Shown here: one piece after another, positions 1 through 12,196 of the stretch | Layout: each line of letters opens with the position of its first letter | Position numbering within the stretch: position 1 is the stretch's first letter | DNA from: Hyaloperonospora brassicae | Lineage: Eukaryota > Oomycota > Peronosporomycetes > Peronosporales > Peronosporaceae | Direction: 5' to 3' | NCBI GenBank assembly: GCA_947650285.1 | Contig: CANTFL010001332.1 | Coordinates: 372,001 to 436,000 of the forward strand | Length of the DNA stretch: 64,000 nucleotides | Translations under genes and position numbers: made by a program | Notes under the pieces: generated by a model | The model's database searches: none | The model's input: the letters and a program-made list of their open reading frames with translations, nothing else | What the model was told of the DNA's origin: nothing

Positions 1-2963
1 GCCTCTTGACACGGCTCGTTGCGACAGTTTGCACCCCGGCGGATCGAAGCATCTGGTCTCATGTTCTCTTACCCCGTGCAGGATGAGCAGAATGTCTTAT
101 AACCCGTGCGGCATGGGCAGAATATATTCACGCGCTGTTGTAGCCAAGCAGTCGCCCCGATTCTATTCGAATCAGCTACCCACCGGATGCGGTTGTTGAG
201 CTGCGTAAGGTATCCCCGAGAGGTATTTCCTGTCACTTTAGACCGACTCTTCTTAGCCAGACATTGATCCCTAGAAACAATCGGCAACTGTCTTGTTTTC
301 GGAATCCACCATGCTAACAAAACGAGCGCATCGTCTTTGCTGCTCTCCGGGACGATGCTTGCTGAAACAAATACTTGCGCGACGTGATGCATCATTCACG
401 TCAGTTGACATAGTCATGGTACTTACGGCTGTATCTGTGCAATGCCAGACACTCGTAAACAGAAACAACCTCAGCGACGGCCAAAGCTGATTGTTATGCA
501 GTATGCCATTGTGTCCGACGACTCAATGCAAGTTGCCAGCTATCGATTGAGCCTTACGAGTCGTACTAGTTTGATGACGAGTTGAGCCCGTTCCATGTCA
601 TTTACTCCAGACTGGGTCGATGTGAATATTATCTTACTTGGAAATATATTTCAAAACTTACCTAAATAACTTCATACTGTATTCTACTACTCACCAGGCT
701 GAGTAAGTATTGGAGAAAATTACCTTCAAAGGTAACAATCGGCACCACTTTTTTGTTGGTTAATATAGGCCATTATAATGACCAGCTTCACCAATCGCTG
801 CTAGACGCGCGCAATGAGTGTCGAGCGAGTTCCTACATTCGACAGCTGCATTTTTATATTATAACATAGGATCAAATGCGTTTTTATAGGAGATTGATCT
901 AATTATCATACACAGTTCTGCTTCTCGATTCTTCTATCCGTTTTCGTGTGAAGAATAAGTCTTCATCTGCACGTACAGTCTACTTGAGGTTGCGAGCACA
1001 TACACTGCACTGCCATCTGTGTATGTGGCTTGTACTTTGACAGCAAAAGTGGAGGGTGCCCCGTTACAGCACTGGAGAAACAACACGCGACGTCGTTCCT
1101 TATGTGATGTGCGGCAAATTGTAACACCCATAGAAGTCATGTGTATTGATGAGATGTATCGAAATGTAGATCAATGAGGTGTATCGAATAAATGAGTTGT
1201 ATCGGAGTTACACACGTCACATGAAAAGGGTGGACTACCCAGACAATAGGTAAAAGATAAGAGTGTTGTCGATAAGTCGACACGAAAAGTAGCCTGAATA
1301 TGGCAGTACTTCAAGACGGTCTACCATGTATATTTGACACAACGTCGTGTTCAAACCTGCAAAGAAGTTAAGTTAAATGAGCATAGATTCTAGAGGAGAA
1401 AAATGGCATGTTGAGCTACAAAACGCGCTTAGTCAAACCCTGCGCAAGCTAGAAATGCGTCCGGCCACATTTTCTGTACATAGTGCTCGTTGTTTGACAT
1501 ATGTTGTATCGCATTGCTTAAACATGATGTCGTATTTGTATCGCCTGTTGCAAGATACAGTGTATACTTCACATCAATACGTTGCGTTCGTTGGCGCGGG
1601 CTGGATGTGTGAGCCTCAGTCGTTTGTGTGCTGGCGCTACGATAGTAGGCCAACATATTCGAGTCCAACAGTCGTCAAAGCATTGTGTGAAAAACGATCA
1701 TACCTGGTGGTCGAGCGTTCATGGGGATCCACCCTCGACAAAGCCATGATCTCCCCACGTAGAATGAACGTGGAACAGCCGTACACAACGACCATACCAG
1801 GAGGGCTAGTGGTCTCAGATACACGAAGCGCAGTTGTCGCGAATCAAGGTCTCACATACAACATTGGTCTTGCTTTCACATCCTCATTCCACAGTCGTCT
1901 CAAGTAACGAGCAAGCGCTTGTCAACGAGAACAGGTTCACCACATACGGTAGCCTTCGTACTTTGATAGGACAAGCTAGTAAGCAACAAAGTACTCAGCT
2001 GCAACGTGCAGGAAACGAGAATGAAATACGTTCTCCAATATGGCAGACGATAAGAATGTAGGACCTTCATCAATATACCACTGCGGGATCACCTGGGCAC
2101 CAACGGTGCCTCACATGCTTCTACAGCTTTTGCATATCTTTCCTAAAAGGAAAACTGGACGACGGATAATGAGTTGGAAACAACCGGGAGGCCGATGCGT
2201 ACTTGAGGCTCATGTCAATCAGTTACAAGTCCGACAATTTTTACGACGATCGACCGCGGAAGCTGACAGCAACGACGTACACCGCACCGAGCAGTACATT
2301 TGCCGACATTGTCGCTTGCCACGACGTTCGAAATTATAGCGTAAAGTGGGTTCGGCAGATCGAATATGCTAACACACATCGGGACGGCAACAGCAGACAA
2401 CATGGATTTCGGGTGCAAAAGAGACGGATAGGTATCATCAAGCTGTACGGACATTTGCTGCATCGATTCCAGCCAACTACCACAATCTGGTATGAAGCAA
2501 GGCCAACAGGATAGGGCAGACCCTATCATTGGATGCTGATGTGGCGCTCACGAATTGCATGGTCAAGCTACCAAGTTCCTACTGACCGAAGCTTCGAAGG
2601 TCTACTCGAAAAGCATGACGAATGCAAAATGACTGCAGTTGTGGTGAAATCGGATAGACCCGGCCGCGCGCATGCATCTTTGCACGAAGGGGAGCAACTG
2701 TGGAAGAAGAATTGGGATGTAAACGATGATATGGCAAGACGGTGGTCGATCGATTGACTAAGAACCCATTCACGCTTGCCGTTGCAGCACACTGACCTTG
2801 TGCTCTGACTCACTACAACTCGCGGCTCGTGCCAGAGCGTCTGGAATAGTTGGTAGCTGACGTGTGCTCTCGCTGCTGCCATCACGATGAGAACATGCAG
2901 TCGTTATGCACCAAACTTCCGAAAACATAAACTGTTTCTCTATTTAAACGCCCTGTGGTTGCA
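1..2963. other. Left-edge interval without a supported gene
   Basis: This 3-kb stretch contains open frames of 60-200 codons on both strands. None gives a recognisable motif, and overlapping frames look equally likely, which is what chance ORFs in moderately GC-rich DNA look like. The longest is a 176-codon frame at 1377-1907 (plus), with a second at 2215-2529 (minus). I could not link them across plausible introns. The right end (about 2900-2963) is the 3' flank of the minus-strand kinase gene. A decayed gene or the end of a gene outside the window cannot be excluded. Confidence 0.5.
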
Positions 2964-5296
2964 TCAACCTTGTTTCGTAGCCTTCTTCTTCTTGCCTACA
3001 ACGCCATTCGGCTGAGCAATCCGAGCAGCAGAACTTGGCGCCGCGTTCGTGCCAGCAGTGGGGTGATAAAACCGGATCTCATTCACCATCCGCCGTCGGA
3101 TCTCCGCCACATTCATCTTCTTCTCATCAAACTCAAGCTGGATTGTTCCAGGAGCCACAATCTCCTCCTCGAGCGAGCGGATACTGGCCAGGTACTTGTG
3201 CGACAGCGCTTCATCCAACGTTGCACGCTTGCGTGGATTCATCTTGAGCATCCACGTAAGCAGGTCAATCGCCTCCGGTTCAGCACCAGAATACATTTCC
3301 TGCAAGTTGCGTTTGGGTCGAGGCGGAAGACTGCGCAAATAGAACTGCACGTCGGGATCTGCGATTTCTGCAATGTCGTCTTCCTCCATCGTCCCAAGCA
3401 CGTCCAGGATCGTGTTCAATTGGTCACGACTATCCTGCGGCAACGCGACTTGACCAGCACCAGGACTCAAAGGGAAGCACGATACGCCAGGAAAGAGCGG
3501 TTCGCGCTGGTAGTGCGACGGCACGCTGCTTTTCTGCATACTCAATAGCTCCGCAAAGATGCATCCGATCTAAACAGACAACATCGTACAAACATCACGC
3601 ACATATAAGCTCCCCTGTTCGACTAGCCTCTTCGATCACAAAGACTCGTAATGAGAACGTACCGACCACACATCGATAGCGGCCGAGTAGTCGTGGTCAC
3701 GAAAGATAATTTCAGGTGCACGGTACCAGCGTGTGACCACGTGCTCTGTAAGTTGACGCTGGATCCGACGGGCAGGCGTGCGGGGATGCACGCCGATTCC
3801 TTGTAGTGTACTCTCATCCGGGGCTGCATCATCGCCTAATCGCTTCCGCTTACGTCCTGTAGTTGACCCTGACGATGAGAGGCCACGTGCCAGGCCAAAG
3901 TCACAAATCTTGATGGCTACGGGTGACAGGTTCAATAGCACATTGGCCGGCTTGAGGTCACGGTGCACGATCTCCGCTGAGTGCATGTACTTCAACGCTT
4001 TCAGCAAGTCTAACAGCAACCACCGCAGGTGCTCGGCCGTAAGAAATTGTGGCGAATGGAGCAGCTTCTCCAGATCCGACGGCAAGTACTCAAATACAAC
4101 AAAGAGGTCTTGGAAACGGTCGAGGTCAAGCGGCACAATGATTTCTCGAATTTGCACAATGTTCGGGTGTCGCAGCTGACGCACAATGCACAATTCGCGC
4201 AAAATACGCTTGGCGTCAATCGGGTCCGAGAACACATTCTGAATCTTCTTGATCGCCACAATCTCGCCCGTCGGTAGGTGCTTGCATCGCACCACTTGTC
4301 CATAACTTCCCTGACCAAGCACACACTCGATCGAGTAGTTTGGTGCAATTTCACTCCAGCCGAGAATCGACGTCGCATTCGACGCAACGGACGTGGACAG
4401 AGAGGCAGGGACGGTACCAGCATTCGGCACGGCAGCCGGCTTCGAGGGCACAATCGCACTCGGCACAGCACTCGGTACAGCACCCGGTTGCGTCTCGGCA
4501 GCTACGTATACACGACAACATGCAAGCAACAGCCATTAGCCTTTCAGTATGCACCACCACGTCATCGTTCCCACGTACGTGTTCCTTGGTTCTGGTCCAG
4601 TAGCACAGGTGTGTCTGCAACAGTCTTCTTGTCCACCAACGTGAACGGTAAGTGATTCAGCTCGTGAGCGACAACAAGCATCCCGGCTCCAACCGGATTG
4701 CCCACCAATGGGGTACACGATCCCAACAACGTGACCCTCGACTCGGTCCGACCAGTGAGCTCGAGCACCACACTATCAATCGGTGTGCCCGCGACGCAAC
4801 GCACAAGCGCATCAGCGAGTATCGTGGCCGTAGAAGGGAGCACAACGTTCGGCACGTCGGTCAAGAGATTGCGCCCGGCCATCTCTTCTCTCGAGTAGCC
4901 CGAGAACTTGACCGCGCGGTCGTTCCACAGAATCACGCGCATGACGTCGTCCACGGCAAAGACCATTGCCGGCGACGTGTAGAGCGACTTCCCCAGACTG
5001 GCCAAGCTCTCGGTGCTTGCGCAGTACTTGTCCACGCCCGCCACAAAGCTCTGCACCGCTGCTACTGTCGTGTCTTCAAAGTGCTCGCCCAGTGTCTGCA
5101 ACAAGATCTTGTGTACGACGCTGTTGCGGGCGGGGGCAGGAGCTCCAGCAACAGCTGCAGCAGCGGGTGCCGTGGCGAGGGGCGCATCGGGGAAGGGAGC
5201 GGACGCGGTCGATACGCTCGAGCGGCCGCTGTCTGGATCGGAGGACCGGACGGACGGGTCAAAGTGCACCGAGTGCGTCCTATTGCTGCCGTTCAT
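2964..5296 (-). CDS. PAS-domain / MAP kinase fusion protein
   Basis: Three exons join in frame: 5296-4579, 4501-3663 and 3569-2964. The introns are 77 and 93 bp and both start GTACGT. The product is about 720 residues. After a Ser/Ala/Pro-rich lead, residues about 60-220 form a PAS fold (a WNDRA..FSGYSREEM stretch), expected to bind a small ligand or act in dimerisation. A Pro/Ala linker follows, then a CMGC/MAPK-type kinase domain. It has the glycine loop LGQGSYGQVV, the VAIKK lysine, HRDLKPANVLL, DFG, VTRWYRAPE and DVWSIGCI across the second splice junction. The activation loop carries about 40 extra residues including a basic GRKRKR patch. The usual TxY dual-phosphorylation motif reads Thr-Glu-His. 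The C-terminus is basic (KKKKATK). Both halves share one spliced frame, so this is a real fusion unless the first intron is not used, in which case two genes would abut. Substrates are unknown. Confidence 0.85.
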
Positions 5297-5720
5297 TAGA
5301 GTCTCCAGTGACCTAAGAGAGCAGCGGAGGAGAAAAACAAGACGGAGAAAGAAGACGGAGGAGGAGAAGACGGAGGAGAAGACGAAGGAGCGATTACGAT
5401 GAGGTGGAGAGAGACGTCTGTCGTCGTGTTCGGTACGGCGCGAAAGTCGCTATCGGTCGCGCGCAAGTCGCGCCTTTACGACCGCGAAAGACGGCTGGCA
5501 ATGATTGCTCACTTTTGACGGCGCGATGCGATTGGTCCGCACGTGATGGGGCCGCGCACCCCATTGCGAAACGAACGACCTGCGCTGTTTCTGGCCCCGT
5601 GCAAACAGTTGTTGGAGTGGACCACTTCGCGGCGCGGCGATAAATACACTTCACGCGCGTCGGCCGTTTTCGCGCTCAGTGCGTGGCGGCGGGCGACACG
5701 ACGCACACGGTGAAGTAGCG
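5297..5720. promoter_or_regulatory. Upstream region of the PAS-MAPK gene / 3' flank of MLH1
   Basis: This 424-bp gap separates the MLH1 stop codon from the PAS-MAPK start; both genes are on the minus strand. From about 5310 to 5400 the plus strand is almost pure purine (GAGGAGAAGAC repeats), so the transcript leader of the kinase gene would be pyrimidine-rich. A CCAAT pentamer on the minus strand lies near 5530. Small frames here show no recognisable protein. I regard the interval as promoter plus 5' leader. Confidence 0.5.
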
Positions 5721-8719
5721 CTAACACCGCTCGAAAATCTTGTAGAGGTTGGTGAGGCAGGCCACGGGGGCGAGCACGTGGGCGCTGTTGAGCGCGCGCG
5801 GGGGACAGAAGGCCGCCGTCTTGGTCGCTGGGAACAGCACGTGCTCCAGCACGAGGGCCTCTCGCTCCGGGTTGCCGGGGTACCGCATCTCGCCGTACCA
5901 GCGCGCGAGAACTTGCGCGACGCTGTCGAAACAGAGCTCTTCTTCTTCCCAGTTGACTTCCGTCGCCAAGCGAAGCACAAACTCTGGCAGCGAATGCAGC
6001 GACGGCTCGTGGTCAGGGAGGAGTCGGGGGAGCGTGCGCAACAGGCCCTGTGAGTCGATGTCGAGGGAGAAGTACTCGAAGAGCATGGGGCCATTGGCGA
6101 TGAGCAACGTCTTGATCTCGTCGGCGAGCTGCTCGCGAGGGCCGTCCTCTTCGTCGTACCCGTTCCGAGGGTTCTTGAGCGCCTCGAGCACCAAGTCGTG
6201 CGTTGGAAGTGGTGTCTGCAACGTGATTGGTCTGGTCGCTCCAAAGTGAAGCAACACCTGCTGGTAGAACACGTGGAAGGCGATCTCGTCGTGCCGCGTG
6301 ATGTACAGCTTTGTACGGAACTGCACGAGCGAAAAGCGGCTGTCGACGACACCTACGAAACTGTGCTCGCGAAAGAGCTAGTGCACGAAAGCAACAGTCA
6401 GAGCTCCGACATGCAAGAGCAACAACGAGCGAAAGATGTTTTACCCTTTCCAGCGCCTTGTTCTTCTTTTGGCGCACTAAGCTCAGCAAGTTTTGAACGC
6501 TCGAGAGCATTTGTGGCGTCTGAGTGGCCTCGAGGCTTGTGCGGCGGTCGTACTCGTCCTCGGGCTCCGGCTCTGTGTGCAAACGATTCACAGTGGGTAA
6601 AATCGTCCACACAAAGCAAAGCAAATAGCTGCTATGTACCTTGACTGGACGGGGTCTCGGACAACTTTCGCTTCCTGCAGCCAAGTGGTCGCGTTGGAAC
6701 GACGTTGCTTTCTGCTCGATCACCATCACCCTCACCATTCGCAGTGTCGCGGTCATGGCCCTGCGAGCCAGACTGGAAGACTTGCGACGACTGCGTCCTC
6801 TGCGATTCGAGGAAACAGTACTTGTCGATCGTGTTTGAGCGATGGTCAGTTCGCACTAGACGCTGTGGTGCCTGTCATTCACGCCAAAATCCGAGACGAC
6901 CACCCGATAGTCAGTGACCAGAGCTGCATTAGAGACCATGCTGACAATCGTACGAGTGCTGGCTGGTATTTCTTGGAAGGCGGGGTCAGCTTTTGACTGA
7001 GATCGAGTTCGATCGAGTCGACGGAGCAGCCGGCCTCATTTTCGCAGTCGTCCTCATCCTTTTTGCTTGCTCTCTCACGCGACTTTGCATCGTCACTTTT
7101 TTCTTCATCTTCCATGACACTTTCTCGTCTGCCTTGCTTTGTCAGTGTACTGCTGCTGTTTGCTGAAGAGATTCCCAACATGGTCGTGATCGGCTGGACT
7201 GAGAAGCTCCGGCTTTCGTTGCTGCCTTTCAGATGCTTGTCAAGCGCCTGGCTTATCGAGTCAACGATATCCTCTTCGTGTAGGAAATGCACCTAGCATC
7301 CATGAAAGGTACCAAAGCGATCAGTAAGATGCATGAGCGACACACACAGCTGCTAGGCCCCTGTCTTGTAGCCATAGATAAAGTGATATGCATACCTCTC
7401 TTTTTGTCGGGTGAACGTTCACATCGACGTTGCGGGGTGGAAGTTCCATGCTTAAATAAATAAACGGGTGTGTGTTCTTCGGTAGATACAGCGAGTAGAC
7501 GTACTCACAGGCCCGTTTCAGCGCCGGGCACTCGACCAAGCGATCGTTGATAAAGAGAATGAAGTTGCTCTTTCGGAGGCTACACCACGCACAGGTAGAG
7601 AAGGTTCGGTCAGACTAGCATTTCCAGCGAAAATGGTTGATGTTGAATACCAAACGGTCGGGGTACCGATACACTTTGACCCGAAACGTACTGGTAGTTG
7701 ACGTTACTGACGTATCCACGAACTTGACGTTGTAGTTCCATTGAGCCTGCAGCTGACGCATTTCGGGTGTGCTCGAACGAAGTAAGCTCGCATGCGATCT
7801 TGCTGCCGTAGATCGAGCGAATCACGTCTAGCTGCGAAGACGTTTGTGTTGTGTTGACACCACACGACGATTCTCGGTACTAAACGCCCACGACCATACA
7901 TCTCCATATTCTCATTCGAGCATAGCCAGCGATAGCAGCACAGAATCAACTGAGCGCACCTTCTTGCACACAAATCCCACTCCTTTGGCGCCAAAGTGGA
8001 CCGCATACTTTTGCACCACATCCAGGATCCGAGAATACTGCTCCGACGCGTTCTTCAGCGCCTGTTTCCTCGTAGTCAAGTTGTAGAATAGATCTTCGAC
8101 CTACAGGACACCCACACGCATTCAGTATGCTAGCATCTTTGTCGACTGTCAAAATGCACTTATCTCTACACCCACCACAATCTGCGTGCCAGTCCTTCCT
8201 GCACAAGGCTTGGGATCCTTCGACTCTCCGGGTTGCTTTGCTACCAATTTTCCATCCCGATACGAAGCTCTACAGCAACCACATTAGCAACACACAAGTA
8301 CAATCGAATCATTTTGACCATAACCAGTGCATTTCTGCGCACTTGTAGGCACACGGCTGGTCTGCTGTCCGAGACGTGATCGTGACGTGAGCCACGTGCG
8401 AAATGCTCGCGAGCGCTTCGCCTCTGAATCCAAAACTCTTGATCTCGCGCAGATCTTCGAACCTCTTGAGCTTGCTGGTGGTAAAGCGCTCGCATACAAT
8501 CGCCAAGTCCTGGCGCTGGATGCCTCGTCCATTGTCTTGAATCTGAAGCAGTTTCAGACCGCCGTGGCTCACGGACACAGCCACGTGCGTCGCTCCTGCG
8601 TCCAGTGCATTCTCCAGCATCTCCTTCAGTGCGCTCGAAGGTCGATGCACCACTTCTCCTGCCGCAATGCGGTTCACGACGTCCGGATGCAGCCGCTCGA
8701 TCCGCGGCACTGTGGTCAT
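5721..8719 (-). CDS. MLH1: DNA mismatch repair protein MLH1
   Basis: Nine exons: 8719-8343, 8269-8176, 8100-7960, 7879-about 7688, about 7569-7396, 7292-6954, 6871-6640, 6572-6445 and 6377-5721. All junctions keep phase with GT..AG introns. Only the exon 4/5 boundary is ambiguous by a few codons. The product is about 777 residues (human MLH1 has 756). The N-terminal GHKL ATPase shows [15 protein letters not shown] and [13 protein letters not shown]. The transducer domain has LFINDRLVE and [13 protein letters not shown] low-complexity acidic/Ser linker follows, containing LVRTD. The C-terminal MutL dimerisation domain shows [11 protein letters not shown] and ends in the family-typical FERC. 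MLH1 pairs with PMS-type partners to couple mismatch recognition by MutS homologues to strand excision in the nucleus. I chose the ATG at 8719 because MutL proteins have only a few residues before the first conserved block; upstream in-frame ATGs exist. Confidence 0.93.
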
Positions 8720-8982
8720 GATCACTTTTTCACGACTGATGTCCTTTTTTATTGCGGGAGAACACGTCATTGGTTGAAAATCACGCCTCGCAAAAACGTC
8801 GGGGTCGAGGGGGGGGTACACTCGTGTAACCCCCGCATCGCGATCGAGCGAGTCGTGCAGTAGTGTCTACCTCGACTTTGTTTTGACAAGACAAATATGG
8901 TCGTGTCGTTCACAGTTTACAAGTCTTCCAAGTACCTTTTTGACTGTACGGGCAGTGCAGATATCAGTCAGTCGAAGCAGCC
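8720..8982. promoter_or_regulatory. Divergent promoter between MLH1 and the SPOC-like gene
   Basis: A 263-bp spacer separates the start codons of MLH1 (minus) and the plus-strand gene beginning at 8983. It contains a CCAAT motif on the minus strand near 8769 and a short G run near 8810. Its position and length suggest a shared bidirectional promoter. No other element can be defended by eye. Confidence 0.4.
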
Positions 8983-10072
8983 ATGTCCGACAGTGGATCT
9001 ACACGCACTGGAAGCACTTCGGTGAGTAGAATAGAGCACTGCTACTCATAAATACAGGCTGGCAAAAGAGAGATGTGACGAGTCTCGGAGTCAATGGTTA
9101 TGGTACTTGACAGACTGAATGCGGTGGATGTGGTCAAGCGCATGGGGTACGTGGAAGTGGACAAGATGATTGCATCCTGTGCACAGCATGTACGGTACTG
9201 TTGGAGGTCACTTGTTGATAAGGAAGTGCGGGAACTGAGAAGGGCATCGACTGATGTGGTTGTTGTTGCTATTGCGGTTACTGTTGTTGTACTGTTGTTG
9301 TGCTGCTGCTGGGTGTAGCCTCCACAGACTGTCGTTGTGCCAGCTACGCACGGCGACATTGTGCCGTTTCAGGAGTTTACCAAATACCTGAAAGCTCGAC
9401 AGCGGGTACAGTAGAAGTGCCTTTTGCGCGGGCGGTCGAAAGTCCGAGAGATCTCAGCTCGTGCTTGGTGGATACTGACATCACAGGCTGGCGTGGCATT
9501 GCTCGCAGAAGGTCGGCTCTTGATTCTCTCGCCACTGGAAAATGAAGACTTGCAGCTACGCTGCGTGGTTGCAAGTGCGAAGCCCTGTAAGAATGCTTCT
9601 GCTGCTGCCCCACCATATCATGCAACAACGGCAAATGCCAATGAAGCAACAGCTGGTCAGCACTTGCAGACAAAGGTGCATAGTCAAGCTGCTGCTGCTT
9701 TGTCGTCACCACTGCCTGAATCGAGGATTGAAAAGCATCGGCAGAGTCGAGTTCGCTCTTGCAATCGCGGCAGTACGCAGCTGGAAAAGGTCGTAGACAC
9801 CGTACATCGAGAGCGATGCAATGAGCAGAACCGACACGGCCAGGTACTATGCTTATCCCAGAATCTCGTGATCAATAACATTGATAGTAATTGGTGCGGG
9901 ATGTATCTCGTGATAGGCCGAAGTTCGAGCGTCGACGCCAGTGCCGGATAAAGAGTTACCCATGCTGTGCAACTTATCACGGCTTGAGCGGGCTACACAG
10001 ATTGCCCGCTTTCGGTACGCTGCTCGTCATCGATTGGGATTGGCTGTCGTGCTTATACTTTGCATTCTGTAG
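8983..10072 (+). CDS. Probable spliced gene: SPOC-like protein with a hydrophobic C-terminus
   Basis: Five exons can be joined, all in phase 0: 8983-9021, 9091-9255, 9328-9405, 9487-9843 and 9917-10072. The introns are 69-82 bp and GT..AG, one of them T-rich. The product would be about 264 residues. The centre reads FTKYLKARQRAGVALLAEG followed by RLLILSPL. From memory this resembles the last strands of SPOC domains (YLKxRQxAGV..LYLxPP). A Gln/Ala/Ser-rich spacer follows, and the protein ends LGLAVVLILCIL just before the stop, like a tail anchor or a buried helix. The N-terminal half matches nothing I know. It is divergent from MLH1 and convergent with the aminopeptidase gene. The regular phases and intron sizes support a real gene. 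The family assignment is tentative, and the first exon could start elsewhere. Confidence 0.5.
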
Positions 10073-10257
10073 GCAAGAGCACGAGGCTTTTCACAAGCAC
10101 TATCACGGTGTGTTGCAGGAATGGAGCAAGTCGAACGTCGATGGATGAATGCACGTGATCGCATAATCGCGAGTTTGGCAAACTTGCGAGACGTACGACA
10201 GGTAGCAATGATATGAGTACGGCAGCTTTTGGTCCAGCGTGACGGTAGGATCACATG

Positions 10258-11960
10258 TTACTCGATTCGCAATGCGTCCATGTCCTTCAGCTCTTTTGGC
10301 ACCTTCGACGTGATGATCTCAATTCCAGTTCCCGTGATCTGTCATGGAGTACGAAAAAATATAAGCGCTGAGCATAGACCGTGGCAAAAGGCTTGCACAA
10401 CAACGCACCACGATATCGTCCTCGATCCGAATACCGATCCCACGAAGCTCATCGGGCAGTCCAAAGTCGTTTTTTGGCAAATAAATGCCTGGCTCAACGG
10501 TAATCACCATACCCGGCACCAACGGTGCATCGCGCGGGACGTGCGGTGTGTCATGTGTGTCCATGCCCAAATAGTGACCAACGTGTGTCGGGTTGTACTT
10601 CTGAAACTCGCGCATCGCAGCACGCGAGTGCGGCCCACCCTTGATCTTCATGATTCCTAACTCGAGCATATGCTTCATCATGATATCAACAGAGTAGTTG
10701 TGCAGATCGTTCAAGCTGATGGACTCCTTTGCCGCGATCATTTTGTTCAAATAGTCAATGCATTTCCTCTGAACATCCAGAACAAACTCGTACATCGTGA
10801 TATGTCCTGCAGACAGCTTCTCGCCTACACCCCACGTGCGCGTGATATCGCACGCATAGCCGCCAGCCACCTCGCACCCCGAGTCCACTAGCACCAACTC
10901 GTTCTCGCGGAGCAGGTCGCGCTTCGCCAAGTAATGAATTACAGCAGCATTTGGTCCAGAGCCCACGACGTTCGGGAATGCGTTCCAAAGCGCACCATTC
11001 ATTTTGACGGACCCTTCAAACGTCGACGCGAGCGCGAGCTCGGACATACCAGGTCGAGCAACTTTCATCATATCGATAAATCCCTGGGCACCAATGTCCG
11101 CTGCAAATCGCATGCGGTTCAGTTCGTTCTCGGACTTCACCACACGAAACTGCTCGACCAAAAAGTCGCCAGCGAAGAACTTGGTATGGAAGTTTCGTGT
11201 CGCTTCGACAAAGCTTGCGGCGTACTTTCCTCCGTCAGGTTTGAGCACAAAGACTTTCTCCACTCCGGATAATAACCTTTCCATGCCTGTCGCTAGATCC
11301 GTCAATTGAAAAGCTTCATCTGCCAAATACCGGTCCTTAGCTCCATCCAGCCCAATGCGAGCACCGTCCCATTGCTCACTGCATGACACAACATGCCGGC
11401 CTACTCAGCTTCAACCTCAACCGAGCTCAACAGAAACTCCTCTTCATCTGTACAAATACCTGCGCGGGTCCCGGGGACGTACGAAAAGCACGAACGAGCA
11501 CTTGCCTTGGCTCTTGACCAGCACTGCATGGGCATCAGGTTCCTCGAGTCCTGTGAGGTACATGAAATTGCTGTTCTGATGGAATTCCCAGGGGATATCG
11601 TGGGTCATGTACTTGACTTCTGCCGCGTTCGTGATGAGCGCCGAGTTGTCAGGTATCGCAGCAAACACTTTGGCTCGGCGTTCCTGGAATTCCGTAACCG
11701 GTAAACCTGTGTTCGCATAGTCGGTTAGCACCCTTTGTACGAGTCCCTTAAGCGCTACTTTTTGGGAAGTCAAAAGCACAATTGCGTATCCAAAGGCAGC
11801 GTCACGCACCGGGTTGGAGACAGCCGGGCTGGACTCTGAACGGGTTGGTGAGCGCTCCGCTGTCGGCAGACGACAGAGCGGTAGCAACGGTCGACTGCGC
11901 TCGACAGGCCAATGCGCGCGTCGAGAGCCTCCGGGTCCGCTGCACCCCCGTCCGCAACAT
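10258..11960 (-). CDS. XPNPEP3: Mitochondrial Xaa-Pro aminopeptidase 3 (Icp55-like)
   Basis: Four exons: 11960-11810, 11706-11460, 11378-10409 and 10338-10258. Phases are consistent and the product is about 482 residues. The first exon starts MLRTGVQRTRRLSTRALAC, an Arg-rich mitochondrial presequence. Next come the aminopeptidase P N-terminal domain (DIPWEFHQNSNFMYLTG and PRDP..EQWDG across a splice junction) and the pita-bread metallopeptidase domain. Its metal ligands are seen in LVDSGCE..CDITRTW, HVGHYLGMDTHD, ITVEPGIY and IRIEDD. Enzymes of this family remove the N-terminal residue from peptides with Pro at position 2; the yeast homologue Icp55 trims imported mitochondrial proteins. An in-frame ATG at 12002 would add 14 residues. 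The gene is divergent from NSA2 and all catalytic residues look intact. Confidence 0.92.
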
Positions 11961-12196
11961 TTTGACGCCCACGGCCGGCCGAATTGACCCGCGAATTGGC
12001 ACGACAATGTGCGTGCGTGTTGCGCCAATGTCGTCCGTATTTCCACTCGGCCCACGCGGGACTCGATAAGTACGACTGGTGTTTGACTGGTCACGGGGGG
12101 CTGTCTCGTTCAGTGAACCGAAGAGCGCCGACGCAGAGGGTACTTACCACTTACGAGCTTGTGTGTTGTGCCACGCGAGCGTAACGTGTCGTCAAG
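11961..12196. promoter_or_regulatory. Divergent promoter between XPNPEP3 and NSA2
   Basis: A 236-bp GC-rich gap lies between two start codons pointing away from each other. Both products are constitutive housekeeping proteins, so a shared bidirectional promoter is likely. No specific binding site can be named from the sequence. Confidence 0.4.

Noticed and set aside
5651..6352. A 233-codon Arg/Ser/Cys-rich minus-strand frame
   Set aside because: Overlaps MLH1 exon 9 in another frame; the MLH1 frame has unmistakable family motifs.
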